From: Frondihabitans peucedani
Lineage (GTDB): Bacteria; Actinomycetota; Actinomycetes; Actinomycetales; Microbacteriaceae
Direction of reading: 5' to 3'
DNA length: 64,000 nt
Assembly (NCBI RefSeq): GCF_039537585.1
Contig: NZ_BAABAU010000004.1
Location: forward strand, 248,001 to 312,000
Position numbers and translations under genes: made by a program. This document shows, in pieces, positions 1 through 9,055 of the stretch (position 1 is its first letter; each line of letters starts with the position of its first letter). Below the pieces are notes generated by a model. That model searched no databases, had not been told where the DNA came from, and saw only the letters and a program-made list of their open reading frames with translations.

Positions 1-458
1 ATCCTGTCGATGACGAGGCTGCTGTAGGCGCCGACCGCGTGACCGACGAGCCGTGCGAGCCAGGCCGGGCAGTGCCGCCGGCCGGCGACGAGCGCCGAGA
101 GCCGGTTGTTCTCCATCGCATACGTGACGAGGCTTCGGGGGCGACGCAGGAGACGCCCTGCGGTCTTCCAGGTCAGGCCGAGGAGCACGTTGGCCAGGAG
201 GAAGCGCATCCAGAGGGGTTCGGGGAGCTCGAGCGTCCGCGCCCGCGAGGTGACGAGTGTGACGAGCGCGCGGACGAGGGAGACGCGGCGGATGCCGACA
301 GGCAGCGGCGACGAGCCGAGGTCGAAGTTCTCGCGCAGGTAGAGCAGCTCGGAGTGCGGCTGCTCGGCGAATCGGGCGAGGTGCACAGCCCTCAGCTCGG
401 GAACCAGTCGGAGGGACGTCGCCGGGGTGTCGGCCAGTGCTCGAGTCGCCTGCGTCAT
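1..458 (-). CDS. N-terminal part of a probable polysaccharide glycosyltransferase (runs off the window)
   Basis: Open frame on the minus strand from ATG 458 to the left edge, so the 3' end is missing. The visible ~152 residues begin MTQATRALADTPATSLRLVP and include LYLRENFDLGSSPLP, an Arg/Leu-rich stretch and TYAMENNRLSALVAG. There is no signal peptide. Upstream is an AT-rich region shared with the divergent acyltransferase gene, and the next genes are glycosyltransferases and an O-acyltransferase, so a role in surface glycan assembly is inferred from context. I do not see a complete nucleotide-sugar-binding motif because that part lies outside the window. Family assignment is tentative. Confidence 0.45.
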   Translation of the reverse strand, partial: MTQATRALADTPATSLRLVPELRAVHLARFAEQPHSELLYLRENFDLGSSPLPVGIRRVSLVRALVTLVTSRARTLELPEPLWMRFLLANVLLGLTWKTAGRLLRRPRSLVTYAMENNRLSALVAGRRHCPAWLARLVGHAVGAYSSLVIDR

Positions 459-562
459 GGTCGCTCCTGTCGTGGGGTTCGGATTACCCACAGACTAGTA
501 AATATTTTGCATACTGTCTACAGATGTAGAACTCCACCGCGTTTTCCGTGTATAAAAACCCC
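459..562. promoter_or_regulatory. Divergent AT-rich promoter region with palindrome
   Basis: The 104 bp between the divergent starts is much richer in A+T than its surroundings. It contains CTACA-GA-TGTAG (518-529), a perfect dyad. TATTTTGCATACTG nearby loosely resembles the AT-rich promoter of the lipoprotein gene at 21.5 kb. It probably drives both the glycosyltransferase-type gene and the acyltransferase. Confidence 0.4.
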
Positions 563-2749
563 ATGCCTCCAAGCGCTGCCTCCCACGACGATCCGTCGCG
601 CCCTGCTTTCCGAGAGGACATCGAGGGGCTCCGAGGCTGGCTCGCTGCCGTGATCGTCCTCTACCACCTGGTCGGCATCCCGCTCGGAGGCGTCATCGGT
701 GTCGACGTGTTCTTCGTCATCTCCGGCTTCCTCATCACCGGCCTCCTCCTGCGGGAGCTCGACGAGACCGGCCGCGTCTCGCTGGCCGCCTTCTACGCCC
801 GACGTGCGCGCCGCATCCTGCCGGTCGCCGGCGTGGTCCTCGTCGTCACGGTCGCCGCCGCACCGCTCGTCTGGTTCGCACCCCGCGCTGTCCGGACAGC
901 CCTCGACGCCGTCGCTGCCGCCTCCTTCGTCGAGAACTGGCACCTGATCGCCTCGCAGAGGTCGTACCTCCAGCACGACGCGGGGGTGAGCCCCCTGCAG
1001 CACTTCTGGTCGCTGGCAGTGGAGGAGCAGTTCTACATCGCATGGCCCCTCGTGGTCATCGCGGGTGCTCTCGTCGCCGCCCGCTTCGGGAGCGTCGCCC
1101 GCCGGAGGAGCAGGACGAGGGCCGTGCTCTCCGTCGCCGCGATCGCCTTCCTCGTGCCGAGCGTCGCCCACGCCTCGATCCAGACCGCGTCGGACATCGA
1201 TGCCGCGTACTTCGACACCTTCTCCCGCGCGTGGGAGTTCGTCCCCGGGATCCTGGCTGCGACCGGGCGACCCCTGCTCGCTCGCGTACCGCGGCACTGG
1301 CGACGCGTGCTGCTCTGGACCGGCGCCGCCTCGATCGCGTTCGCCTGCGTCTTCGTCGACCCGCACGTCGCCTTCCCCTGGCCGCGAGCCGTCTTCGCCA
1401 CGCTCGGGACGGCGCTGATCGTCGGATTCGGCACTGACGACGAGGGGCTCATCACCCGGCTCCTGGCGCTGCCGCCGGCACGCTGGCTCGGCAAGCGCTC
1501 GTACTCGCTCTATCTGTGGCACTTCCCGGCGGCGGTGATGATCCCCGCGGTGCTGGGGCGCTCGTGGTGGGCGCTCCTGGCGGCACTCGCCCTCACCGGA
1601 CTCCTGACGACGCTCTCCTACCGGCTCGTCGAGCGCCCGGCCCTCCGGTCGGGCTGGCTCCGCCGCCTCGAGAGTCCGCCCGACCGGCGCAGGAGGCACC
1701 ACCGGCGGCGCCTGGAGCTCGCAGGAGTCGCGGGGCTCGCGCTGGTCGTCGTCGGGTCCGGATCCCTTCAGCTCGCCGCGCCGGAGAAGCTGGGCGATCC
1801 TCTGAGCCTCGCCCTCCCGCTCGGAGGCTCCGCGACCGGCTCCGCGACGGGCTCCACGCCGGCATCAGCGCAGCCGTTCTCCTCCTCGTCGATCGGGGCG
1901 GGCGTCCGAGAGGGTGCCGACCGCGACTCCTGGCCGTCCTCTCTCAGCCCGGCTCTCGACAGGGCCTTCGGCGACAGTCTCCCGGCGGCATTCGATATGG
2001 CGAGCGGGTGTCGCAACGATCCTCGGCAGGCGGGTGCTCCCCGATCCTGCCTGTGGAATCCCGACGGGAAGCGCACGGTGACCCTCATCGGCGACTCGAC
2101 CGCGGCCGCCTGGAGCAGCGCCGTGACGACCGCTCTCGTGCCGCGGGGCTGGCGGGTCGAGGCGCTCTCCTACAACGGGTGCTCGCCGTTCGACGTCCCG
2201 ACGCCCCGAGCGGTCGGCTCGCAGGCGGACTGCCGGCGCAGCCGGTCGAGGCTGATCGAGCAGGTGGCGGAATCCCACCCCGACCTCGTGCTCGTCTCGA
2301 GCGGCATCGCGTCGTACAGCGATCTCGCGACCGAACACGGCCGCCGCGCGGCGGACTCGCTGTGGGCGGCGGGAACGCGTCGGACGGTCTCCCGGCTGGC
2401 GGAGCTCAGTCCGAGGGTCGTCGTCGTCGAGAATCCGCCGCCGGGGCAGTCGGTCGTGGACTGCGCGACCCGCGCGGGATCCCCCCGGGAGTGCGCCTCG
2501 CACGTCGGGCGAGATCACGTCGATGCGGGAAGAGCCGAACTGCAGGGGATCCAAGACGCCGACACCTCGCGCCCGACGCCGGACAGTGGGATCGCCAGCT
2601 ACCTCCCGACCCGTCAGTGGTTCTGCACGAGCGCGGGGGTCTGCCCCGTGGTCGTCGGCGGCCGACTCGTCCGCCCCGACCGCTCGCACCTCACGGACGC
2701 GATGTCGAGGGCATTGGGAGGGCTCCTACGCGAGGCACTCGGCGATTAG
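563..2749 (+). CDS. Acyltransferase-3 / SGNH two-domain O-acetyltransferase (OafA/YrhL type)
   Basis: Predicted integral membrane enzyme that acetylates a cell-envelope polysaccharide. The N-terminal half is an acyltransferase-3 domain of about ten membrane segments, opening with FREDIEGLRGWLAAVIVLYH and GVDVFFVISGFLITG, and including EEQFYIAWPL. After an Arg-rich linker and a Ser/Ala-rich stretch there is an extracytoplasmic SGNH domain with G510-D511-S512 (LIGDSTAAAW) and a C-terminal D706-x-x-H709. Length (728 aa) is normal for the two-domain class. I chose ATG 563; an in-frame GTG at 548 is possible. Neither has a clear Shine-Dalgarno. The stop overlaps the stop of the convergent glycosyltransferase gene. 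Confidence 0.88.
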   Translation: MPPSAASHDDPSRPAFREDIEGLRGWLAAVIVLYHLVGIPLGGVIGVDVFFVISGFLITGLLLRELDETGRVSLAAFYARRARRILPVAGVVLVVTVAAAPLVWFAPRAVRTALDAVAAASFVENWHLIASQRSYLQHDAGVSPLQHFWSLAVEEQFYIAWPLVVIAGALVAARFGSVARRRSRTRAVLSVAAIAFLVPSVAHASIQTASDIDAAYFDTFSRAWEFVPGILAATGRPLLARVPRHWRRVLLWTGAASIAFACVFVDPHVAFPWPRAVFATLGTALIVGFGTDDEGLITRLLALPPARWLGKRSYSLYLWHFPAAVMIPAVLGRSWWALLAALALTGLLTTLSYRLVERPALRSGWLRRLESPPDRRRRHHRRRLELAGVAGLALVVVGSGSLQLAAPEKLGDPLSLALPLGGSATGSATGSTPASAQPFSSSSIGAGVREGADRDSWPSSLSPALDRAFGDSLPAAFDMASGCRNDPRQAGAPRSCLWNPDGKRTVTLIGDSTAAAWSSAVTTALVPRGWRVEALSYNGCSPFDVPTPRAVGSQADCRRSRSRLIEQVAESHPDLVLVSSGIASYSDLATEHGRRAADSLWAAGTRRTVSRLAELSPRVVVVENPPPGQSVVDCATRAGSPRECASHVGRDHVDAGRAELQGIQDADTSRPTPDSGIASYLPTRQWFCTSAGVCPVVVGGRLVRPDRSHLTDAMSRALGGLLREALGD

Positions 2750-3885
2750 GGCTCGCGCACCCACGACCGACGGGAGTCGACGAGAGACGCGAGCTCCTCC
2801 TCGTAGCGACGGCACACGCCCTCCCAGGTGTAGTGCTGCCGAGCCCGATCCCGAGCCGAGGTGCTCAGCGACTCCTGGCGCGCCGGATCGGACAGGAGAT
2901 CGCTGAGTGCCTGGGCGATGGCGCCGGGCTCCGGCTGGACGAACTCGCCCGACGCCTCCAGGACCTCGCGGTTGTACACCGTGTCGCGAGCGACGATCGG
3001 GGCGCCGCAGAGCATGGCCTGGACGAGCGCGGGGTTCGTGCCGCCGACGCTGTGCCCGTGGAAGTAGGCGCCCGCGTGCTGCCAGAGGGCGAGGAGCCGC
3101 TTGTCGTCGCTGACGTGCCCGAGCCAGGTCACGCGGTCGGACTCGGCAGCGAGCCGTTCGACCCGCTCGTCGAACTCGCCGCCGTAGCCGCTCGAACCCA
3201 CGATGACGACGTCGTGCTCCTCGGCGACGAGACGGGCCGCGTCGATGAACTCCGAGATCGTGTTCTCCGGGACGAAGCGCGCTACTGCGAGCACGTAGCG
3301 CCGGTGCTGCAGGCCCTCCTCGACGGGCAGGTCCCCCGGCTCCTCCCCGCCGTAGGGGATGAAGACGGCGTCGCGCCCGAACTCCGAGTTCCACCGGCGG
3401 ACGATCTCGCGGGCGTCACCGACGAGCCTGGTGCCGAAGCGCGCGGTGAACCTCGCACCGCTCTTGAAGACGAACTTCGCCAGAGCCCCCCACTTCGCCC
3501 GCTCCCACTCGATCCCGTCGACGTTCACGAGGCTGGGAATGCCCCGCAGCGACAGGAGGGGCAGCCAGAACCCGTTGGCGACGTTCATCACGAGGACCGC
3601 GTCGGGCCGCCGACGGACCGCGTCGAGGACGGCGGTGAACCCGTACGAGAGCGTGCTGACCGACTTCGTCTCGACCCCGCCCGTGATCCTGGTCCGGACC
3701 CGGGGATCGCGGTCCGGATCGTCATCGCGGGTCGACCCGTCTCGTCCATAGACGGTGACGTCCCACCCGGCGTCGGCCAGAGCCGGGGCGATCTTCCGCA
3801 CCGCGGTCTCGAACCCGCCGTAGTAGCTCGGGTAGCCGCGCGTGCCGATGATGGCGACGGTGCGGGTCGGGGCTGATTTCGGCAT
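2746..3885 (-). CDS. Family-1/GT4-type glycosyltransferase (DUF1972-containing)
   Basis: Cytoplasmic glycosyltransferase, 379 aa, probably adding a deoxyhexose such as rhamnose to a surface glycan. The N-terminus VAIIGTRGYPSYYGGFETAV is the hallmark of the DUF1972 subgroup. The C-terminal GT-B half has YVLAVARFVPENTI, WLGHVSDDKRLLALW and a donor-binding region GTNPALVQAMLCGAPIVA. ATG 3885 is preceded by GAGGAG seven bases upstream; the frame is open further upstream but that part overlaps the next gene. The acceptor and donor sugars cannot be told from sequence. Confidence 0.85.
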   Translation of the reverse strand: MPKSAPTRTVAIIGTRGYPSYYGGFETAVRKIAPALADAGWDVTVYGRDGSTRDDDPDRDPRVRTRITGGVETKSVSTLSYGFTAVLDAVRRRPDAVLVMNVANGFWLPLLSLRGIPSLVNVDGIEWERAKWGALAKFVFKSGARFTARFGTRLVGDAREIVRRWNSEFGRDAVFIPYGGEEPGDLPVEEGLQHRRYVLAVARFVPENTISEFIDAARLVAEEHDVVIVGSSGYGGEFDERVERLAAESDRVTWLGHVSDDKRLLALWQHAGAYFHGHSVGGTNPALVQAMLCGAPIVARDTVYNREVLEASGEFVQPEPGAIAQALSDLLSDPARQESLSTSARDRARQHYTWEGVCRRYEEELASLVDSRRSWVREP

Positions 3886-3926
3886 GGCGGTCTCCTCGGA
3901 TTGCCGGGCGGGATGCAGGATCGGGG

Positions 3927-4343
3927 TCAGGCGCGCTCGGCCTCGATGGCCGCGATCGCCGTCGGGTCGGCGTCGTCGAGGAACGTCGTCAGACGCTCCA
4001 CCTCGGCGTCCTCGCCGATGGCGGCGGCGCCGCGCCTCAGTGCGTAGAGCGCGCGGAGGACGCCTCGATTGGGCTCGTGCCGCCACGGGACGGGCCCCTG
4101 ACCGCGCCAGCCCGCCTTCCGAAGGCTGTCGAGACCCCGGTGGTAGCCGACCCGGGCGTACGCGTAGGCCTCGAGGCGCCTGCCCGACTCCGCCGTCTCG
4201 TCCGACAGGAGCGCCCACAGGAGAGGCGCCTCAGGATGAGCGATGACGGCCTCTTCCAGCGGCAGGCTCTCGAGAGCCGCAGCGACGGCCGGATCGTGAG
4301 GAAGGAGGGTCTCGGGCACACCGAGGAGATTCTGCGAGGTCAT
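3927..4343 (-). CDS. DUF3151 domain-containing protein
   Basis: Small soluble protein of 138 aa covering a whole DUF3151 domain, a family found almost only in actinobacteria and without known function. Typical segments are the start TSQNLLGVPETLLP, the central AYAYARVGYHRGLDSLRKAGW and GRGPVPW-like GQGPVPWRHEPNRG, followed by an Ala/Glu-rich helical tail. No signal peptide or membrane segment. It sits between a glycosyltransferase and an RNA methyltransferase on the same strand, with 41 bp to the former. Function unknown. Confidence 0.85.
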   Translation of the reverse strand: MTSQNLLGVPETLLPHDPAVAAALESLPLEEAVIAHPEAPLLWALLSDETAESGRRLEAYAYARVGYHRGLDSLRKAGWRGQGPVPWRHEPNRGVLRALYALRRGAAAIGEDAEVERLTTFLDDADPTAIAAIEAERA

Positions 4344-4394
4344 GCAGTCACGGTAGCGGGCAGGAGCCGGCTCGCGCCCGCTCGGTGAGTCGAC

Positions 4395-5060
4395 TCACGC
4401 GATCCGCGCGTGGCGCACGATCCAGGAGTGCATGACGACGGCGGCTGCTGCGGAGGCATTGATGCTGCGCGTGGAGCCGAACTGCGAGATCTCGAGGGTC
4501 GCATCGGCCGCGGCGAGCGCTTCGGCGGAGAGCCCGGGGCCCTCCTGGCCGAAGAGGAAGACGCAGCGGGCCGGGAGCTCGAAGCGCTCGATCGGGACGG
4601 AGCCCTCGACGTTGTCGATGGCCAGGAGAGGCAGGTGCTCGCGGGACGACCACTCCAGGAAGGACTCGACGTCGGGATGATGCGTGACGTGCTGGTAGCG
4701 GTCGGTGACCATCGCCCCGCGCTTGTTCCACCGCCTCCGACCGATGATGTGGACAGCCTCCGCGCCGAAGGCGTTGGCGCTCCGGACGATGGAGCCGATG
4801 TTGAGGTCGTGCTGCCAGTTCTCGATCGCGACGTGGAAGGGGTGCCTCGTGGAGTCGAGGTCGGCGACGATGGCCTCCATCGACCAGTACCGGAACCGGT
4901 CGACGACGTTGCGGGTGTCGCCCTCTCGGAGGAGCACCGGATCGAGACGGGGGTCGTCCGGCCAGGCGTCAGGGCCGCCGGGCCACGGCCCCACTCCGTG
5001 AGTGGTCCACTCCGGATGCACTGCGGGGACAGGCGACCGGCCGGACTCGGATTCAGGCAT
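4395..5060 (-). CDS. TrmH/SpoU-family RNA 2'-O-methyltransferase
   Basis: Uses S-adenosylmethionine to methylate a ribose 2'-OH in tRNA or rRNA. The 221-aa protein has the three SpoU motifs in order: NIGSIVRSANAFGA, LFGQEGPGLS and FGSTRSINASAAAAVVMH, which together form the deep trefoil-knot SAM site. I placed the start at ATG 5060, where the family homology begins (MPESESGRSP). There is no Shine-Dalgarno, but TACGCT lies a few bases upstream of the ATG, which fits a leaderless transcript. Target nucleotide unknown. Confidence 0.88.
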   Translation of the reverse strand: MPESESGRSPVPAVHPEWTTHGVGPWPGGPDAWPDDPRLDPVLLREGDTRNVVDRFRYWSMEAIVADLDSTRHPFHVAIENWQHDLNIGSIVRSANAFGAEAVHIIGRRRWNKRGAMVTDRYQHVTHHPDVESFLEWSSREHLPLLAIDNVEGSVPIERFELPARCVFLFGQEGPGLSAEALAAADATLEISQFGSTRSINASAAAAVVMHSWIVRHARIA

Positions 5061-5125
5061 CCGATCAGCGTACCCGGCGACGTCCCGGCCCTCGTCGGCC
5101 CAGTCCTCGCCCCGCGACCCGTCAG

Positions 5126-6034
5126 TCAGAGGGACAGGACGGGAGGGGCGGCCAGGATCGCAGCGAGCTCGCTCGACGTGCAGGCGGCCGCGATCTGCCG
5201 GTCGTTGCGACCGCCGGCCACGTTCTCCTCGAAGAGTCCGGCGCCTCCGAATCTGCCTGCTCCTCGGATGGGAGCGAAGTCGTCGTCGAGGAGGAGCCCG
5301 ACGGGGCGGACGCCCGACCCCGCCGACACGGCGAGACGGTGGATCCAGACGTCGTCGGCGTGCGGTGCGAAGGTCTGGAAGCGGACTCCCTCGTCTCGCA
5401 GGGCGTCGAGGACGGCGGGTGGCAGGAGCTGCCCCATGCACCCGGTGCCGAAGTGCCGGAACGACACGGTCGGCGAGTCGGCTCTGGTCCAGGTGGCGTA
5501 GGGCGCGATCCTGCCCTCCTCGACCCGGATCTCGTGGGCCCGGTGAGCCAGCACGGTGTCGGGGTGGCGCGTTGCCGTGTCGACGAGGGTCTCGAGCCAG
5601 CCCGCCGGCACCAGCCAGTCGTCGTCGGCGGTGACGAGCGGCGCGACATGGTGCGTACTCGTCAGGGCGAAGGGGAACGACTTCTTGTAGGGCCCGAAGT
5701 CGTCGCAGAGCAGGATCTCGAGGCCTCGCCGCTGCAGGCGCCGGAGCGACCGCGGAGGCCTCCGCACGACGTCTCGGTCGTCCAGCCAGAGCAGGAGGCG
5801 CGACGGCCTCAGCGACCCGCGGCCGATGCTCTCGATGGCGAGATGAACGAAGCGGATTCTCGCTCCGTAGCTCGTCAGGCTGACGACCGGGCCCTCCGGA
5901 TCGACGAGCGGACGGCGGCCGAACCAGCCGAGGAGAGCGAAGCGGAGCATCAGCGCGAGGGAGCGGAGGCCTGCGAAGCGATCGCGCGGAGCGTCGAGGG
6001 TCTGCAGGATCGTGGTCTTCTCGGGGAGGGGCAC
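5126..6034 (-). CDS. Glycosyltransferase family 2/A-like protein
   Basis: Cytoplasmic glycosyltransferase-type protein of 302 aa. It begins after a short hydrophobic N-terminus with VVSLTSYGARI and IESIGRGSLRPSRLLLWLDD, a pattern common in GT-A enzymes acting on envelope polysaccharide. VTADDDWLVP is the likely DxD-type metal/nucleotide-sugar site, and HADDVWIHRL is the conserved downstream acid region. GTG 6034 has AAAGGA seven bases upstream. An AT-rich promoter with TTTCA repeats lies just upstream. It belongs functionally with the glycan genes at 0-4 kb. Confidence 0.75.
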   Translation of the reverse strand: MPLPEKTTILQTLDAPRDRFAGLRSLALMLRFALLGWFGRRPLVDPEGPVVSLTSYGARIRFVHLAIESIGRGSLRPSRLLLWLDDRDVVRRPPRSLRRLQRRGLEILLCDDFGPYKKSFPFALTSTHHVAPLVTADDDWLVPAGWLETLVDTATRHPDTVLAHRAHEIRVEEGRIAPYATWTRADSPTVSFRHFGTGCMGQLLPPAVLDALRDEGVRFQTFAPHADDVWIHRLAVSAGSGVRPVGLLLDDDFAPIRGAGRFGGAGLFEENVAGGRNDRQIAAACTSSELAAILAAPPVLSL

Positions 6035-6065
6035 GGGGTTCCTTTGCTTGGTGTCGTGGACCTCA

Positions 6066-6085
6066 CTCTACATTTCACATTTCAC
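6066..6085 (-). promoter_or_regulatory. AT-rich promoter element with repeated CATTTCA
   Basis: Two tandem CATTTCA units 32-51 bp upstream of the glycosyltransferase start stand out in otherwise GC-rich DNA. The same word recurs upstream of the secreted Ig-like protein (18.8 kb) and the DUF3060 lipoprotein (21.45 kb). It may be a promoter or a binding site of a common regulator. Confidence 0.35.
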
Positions 6086-6144
6086 GAGGTCAATGCTCTC
6101 GAGATACCGAGGTCTCCGAGAACCGGCGCCACTACGCTGACGGC

Positions 6145-6963
6145 ATGGGAACCCGCGAAGAGGTCGAATGCTGGCTCACCGACATGGACGGCGTCCTGGT
6201 GCACGAGAACCAGGCGCTTCCGGGCGCTGCGGAGCTCATCCAGCAGTGGGAGGACGAGAGCACGCCCTACCTGGTGCTGACGAACAACTCGATCTTCACG
6301 CCGCGCGACCTCTCGGCGAGGCTCCGCGCCTCGGGGCTCGAGGTGCCCGAGGAGCGCATCTGGACCTCCGCCCTCGCGACCGCCGACTTCTGCCGGTCGC
6401 AGATGCCCGGCGGCTCGGCCTTCGTCATCGGCGAGGCCGGCATGACGACCGCCCTGCACGAGGCCGGCTTCATCATGACCGAGACCGCCCCCGACTACGT
6501 CGTCGTCGGTGAGACCCGGAACTACTCCTTCGAGGCGATCACGAAGGCGGCCCGGCTGATCATGGGCGGCGCGCGCTTCATCGTGACGAACCCCGACGCG
6601 ACCGGCCCGAGCGCCGAGGGGATCCTGCCCGCCACCGGCGCGATCGCGGCGATGATCGCCAAGGTCACCGGCAAGGAGCCGTACGTGGTCGGGAAGCCGA
6701 ACCCGATGATGTTCCGGTCGGCGATGAACAGGATCGGCGCGCACTCCGAGAACACCGCGATGATCGGCGACCGGATGGACACCGACATCATCGCCGGCAT
6801 CGAGGCCGGACTCCACACGATCCTGGTGCTGACCGGCATCAGCGACCAGGCCGAGATCGACCGCTACCCGTTCCGGCCGACCGAGATCCTGTCGGGTGTG
6901 CACGAGCTCGTCCGGACCGAGCCCGTCGCGAGCGACCTCGGCGACGCCGAGGGCCGGCTCTGA
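6145..6963 (+). CDS. HAD-IIA family phosphatase (NagD-like)
   Basis: Soluble phosphatase of 272 aa with all HAD motifs. Motif I is WLTDMDGVLVHEN, motif II is VLTNNS, the motif III lysine lies in VVGKPNPMMFRSAM, and motif IV is MIGDRMDTDIIAG. The C2-type cap between motifs II and III places it in subclass IIA with NagD, sugar phosphatases and p-nitrophenyl phosphatases. Substrate cannot be predicted. ATG 6145 follows TACGCTGACGGC, which could be a -10 element of a leaderless or short-leader mRNA. It stands alone between divergent or convergent neighbours. Confidence 0.9.
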   Translation: MGTREEVECWLTDMDGVLVHENQALPGAAELIQQWEDESTPYLVLTNNSIFTPRDLSARLRASGLEVPEERIWTSALATADFCRSQMPGGSAFVIGEAGMTTALHEAGFIMTETAPDYVVVGETRNYSFEAITKAARLIMGGARFIVTNPDATGPSAEGILPATGAIAAMIAKVTGKEPYVVGKPNPMMFRSAMNRIGAHSENTAMIGDRMDTDIIAGIEAGLHTILVLTGISDQAEIDRYPFRPTEILSGVHELVRTEPVASDLGDAEGRL

Positions 6964-6973
6964 CGGGTCGGCG

Positions 6974-9055
6974 TCAGCCGGCCTTGAGGCTCGACGTCAA
7001 CGTCTGGCCCCCGGTGCGGCTGACGAAGCAGTAGTACGTACGCGATCCTGCGGCCCACTGCTCGGTCGTCGCGGGATAGCTGGCCGAGACCTGCACGCCC
7101 GTGTAGGCCTGGGCGGCGCTCATGTTGATGACGTCGCTCGACTGGCACTTCGGTGCGACCTGGGCCTCGAGGGCCGCCAGCCCCGGGTAGGCCGATCCTG
7201 CTGCGCCCGCGACGGCGCCCGTCGCCACGAGCTGGGCCGCGTGGGACCCGCTGCAGTCGACGACCGTGTAGGTCTGCTGCCAGGCGTCGGTGAAGGACGA
7301 CAGGCACTCGCCGCCGCGGAGATCGCTCCACTGGTGGACTCCCGCCGAGGCCGGGCCGGCAGCCGCGGTCGACGACGGAGACGGAGTCGGCGTGGCACTC
7401 GCCTTCGGAGTCGCCTTCGGAGACGCGGGCGCCGACGCGGAGGGCGCGGTGGCGGCGACCGGCGCTTCGGCGGCGGCCGCGTTCGAGACGATGAAGCGCG
7501 CCGTGAAGTAGAGGGCCCCGAGCACGATCAGGAAGGCGAGGGCGATGCCGACGAAGAGCAGGGTCTTGCGCTGCCGGGGCCAGGAGGCGAAGCCGCCTCC
7601 GGTGCCGGGCGGCCCCTCGGTTCCGCCGTCGGTGGGCACGGGCGCAGGCGCGAACGGCGCGGCCGCCGACCACGACTCGGGGACCCTCGTCGGGTCGATG
7701 GGCGTGATCGCGCGGCGACTCGCACCGACGCCGCTCGGGGCGAGGGTGTCGGAGCCCCGGTCGTCCTTCTCGGAGAGCACGGGCGGCACGACGAAGGCGC
7801 GCGTCGCCGCGTCGGCGGCGTCGGCCTGGGGCACGACTGGGGACGACGGCAGGAAGGGAGCGGTGAGCGCCTCGGTCGGCGGCAGGTCGTCGGAGCGCCT
7901 CGGCTCCGGAGCGGGGGGCGGATCGGCAGGGCTGGCCGGGTCGATCGGGCTGGCCGGCTCGACCGTGTCGAGGTTCCAGACGGGTGTGGAGGCCGCGGCC
8001 GGTGCGAGCGGCGGAGCCGGCGGAGGATCGCGAGGCACATCGGCCCAGGCGCTGTCGGGCTCGACCGCGGGCTGCTCGGGGCGCGCCTCGCTGCGGGCAG
8101 AATCCTGCGCGTCGGTCTTCGACTCCGAGGGCGAAGGGGCCGGCTCGGGCTCGGGCTCGACGATGTCACCGAAGAGAGCGCGGACAGGATCGGTCTCGGG
8201 GCCGGACTCCGACGAGGGTGCGTGGGCGTCCGGCTCAGCGGGCAGCTCGGCAGGAGCCTCGGCGGAGGGAGCCGGAGCGGGAGGCAGCCACGTGACCGGG
8301 GGTGCCTGATCGGTGACGGGAGATCGGCGGTCGGCGAGGACGTCGAACGCCTGCGTGCGGTCGTCCGGCTCGGCGGCGGAATCGGCCTGGGTATCAGCCT
8401 CTGACTGGACCGCTTCCGCGGCGGGTGAAGCCGGCTCGACGGGGGCAGCGGGCGCTGCGAGGTCGGCCCAGTTGAAGCTCGCGGGCTCCGAGGTGGGCGG
8501 CGGGGTGTCGGCGGGAACCGAGAGCAGCTCGGTGAACGAGGCCTCGGGAGCAGGACGCGGCGGTTCAGGCGAATCCCGCGGCCCCGAAGACACCGGCGGG
8601 TGGGGCGCGTCGCCGAAGACGGCGCCGAACGCGGCCGTCGGAGTCTCGCCGACTCCGTCGTGCGGAGGGAGCGCGTCGACGTCGAGCGCGGGCTGCTCGC
8701 CCGTCAGGCTCCACGGGACCGGCTCCACGATCGGCTTCTCGGAAGCGTCGGAGTCGTCGCGCTGCCCCCGGAGTGCCGAGAGGTCGAGGGCCATCGGGTG
8801 CGGTGCCGTGGACTCCGGCTCGGCCTCGGGCGCAGGATCGGGCTCCGGTGAAGGGTCAGGCTCCGGCGTCGAGGCGGGCTCCGCGCGGGCCGAGTGCCTG
8901 CCCGTCCGCGGCTCGCCGAAGAACGCGGCCGCGGGCGGCAGCTGGCGCGGCACGATCGGGACGGTCGCACCCTGCTCCGGGACAGCACCGCTCTTCGGCT
9001 GGGCACCCTCTTCGTCGGGGATGCTCGGCTCGTCGGGGCGGCGCTCGTCGGTCAC
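6974..9055 (-). CDS. Septum-formation domain protein with long disordered N-terminus
   Basis: A 693-aa single-pass membrane protein. About 500 residues at the N-terminus are Pro/Ala/Glu/Ser-rich and low complexity, without globular motifs. One membrane segment follows near residues 510-535 (LLFVGIALAFLIVLGALYF), then a Ser/Ala/Pro/Thr linker, then a C-terminal extracellular domain with paired cysteines (GGECLSSF, VVDCSGSHAAQLVATG, APKCQSS, YYCFVS). That domain matches the actinobacterial septum-formation family, whose exact role is not established. The start overlaps the pyrE stop by 4 bp, so the two are translationally coupled. Confidence 0.78.
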   Translation of the reverse strand: MTDERRPDEPSIPDEEGAQPKSGAVPEQGATVPIVPRQLPPAAAFFGEPRTGRHSARAEPASTPEPDPSPEPDPAPEAEPESTAPHPMALDLSALRGQRDDSDASEKPIVEPVPWSLTGEQPALDVDALPPHDGVGETPTAAFGAVFGDAPHPPVSSGPRDSPEPPRPAPEASFTELLSVPADTPPPTSEPASFNWADLAAPAAPVEPASPAAEAVQSEADTQADSAAEPDDRTQAFDVLADRRSPVTDQAPPVTWLPPAPAPSAEAPAELPAEPDAHAPSSESGPETDPVRALFGDIVEPEPEPAPSPSESKTDAQDSARSEARPEQPAVEPDSAWADVPRDPPPAPPLAPAAASTPVWNLDTVEPASPIDPASPADPPPAPEPRRSDDLPPTEALTAPFLPSSPVVPQADAADAATRAFVVPPVLSEKDDRGSDTLAPSGVGASRRAITPIDPTRVPESWSAAAPFAPAPVPTDGGTEGPPGTGGGFASWPRQRKTLLFVGIALAFLIVLGALYFTARFIVSNAAAAEAPVAATAPSASAPASPKATPKASATPTPSPSSTAAAGPASAGVHQWSDLRGGECLSSFTDAWQQTYTVVDCSGSHAAQLVATGAVAGAAGSAYPGLAALEAQVAPKCQSSDVINMSAAQAYTGVQVSASYPATTEQWAAGSRTYYCFVSRTGGQTLTSSLKAG

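Noticed and set aside
1516-3876. 786-codon open frame on the plus strand
   Set aside because: It crosses the end of the acyltransferase gene and lies antisense to the glycosyltransferase, with Arg/Pro-rich sequence typical of shadows in high-GC DNA.
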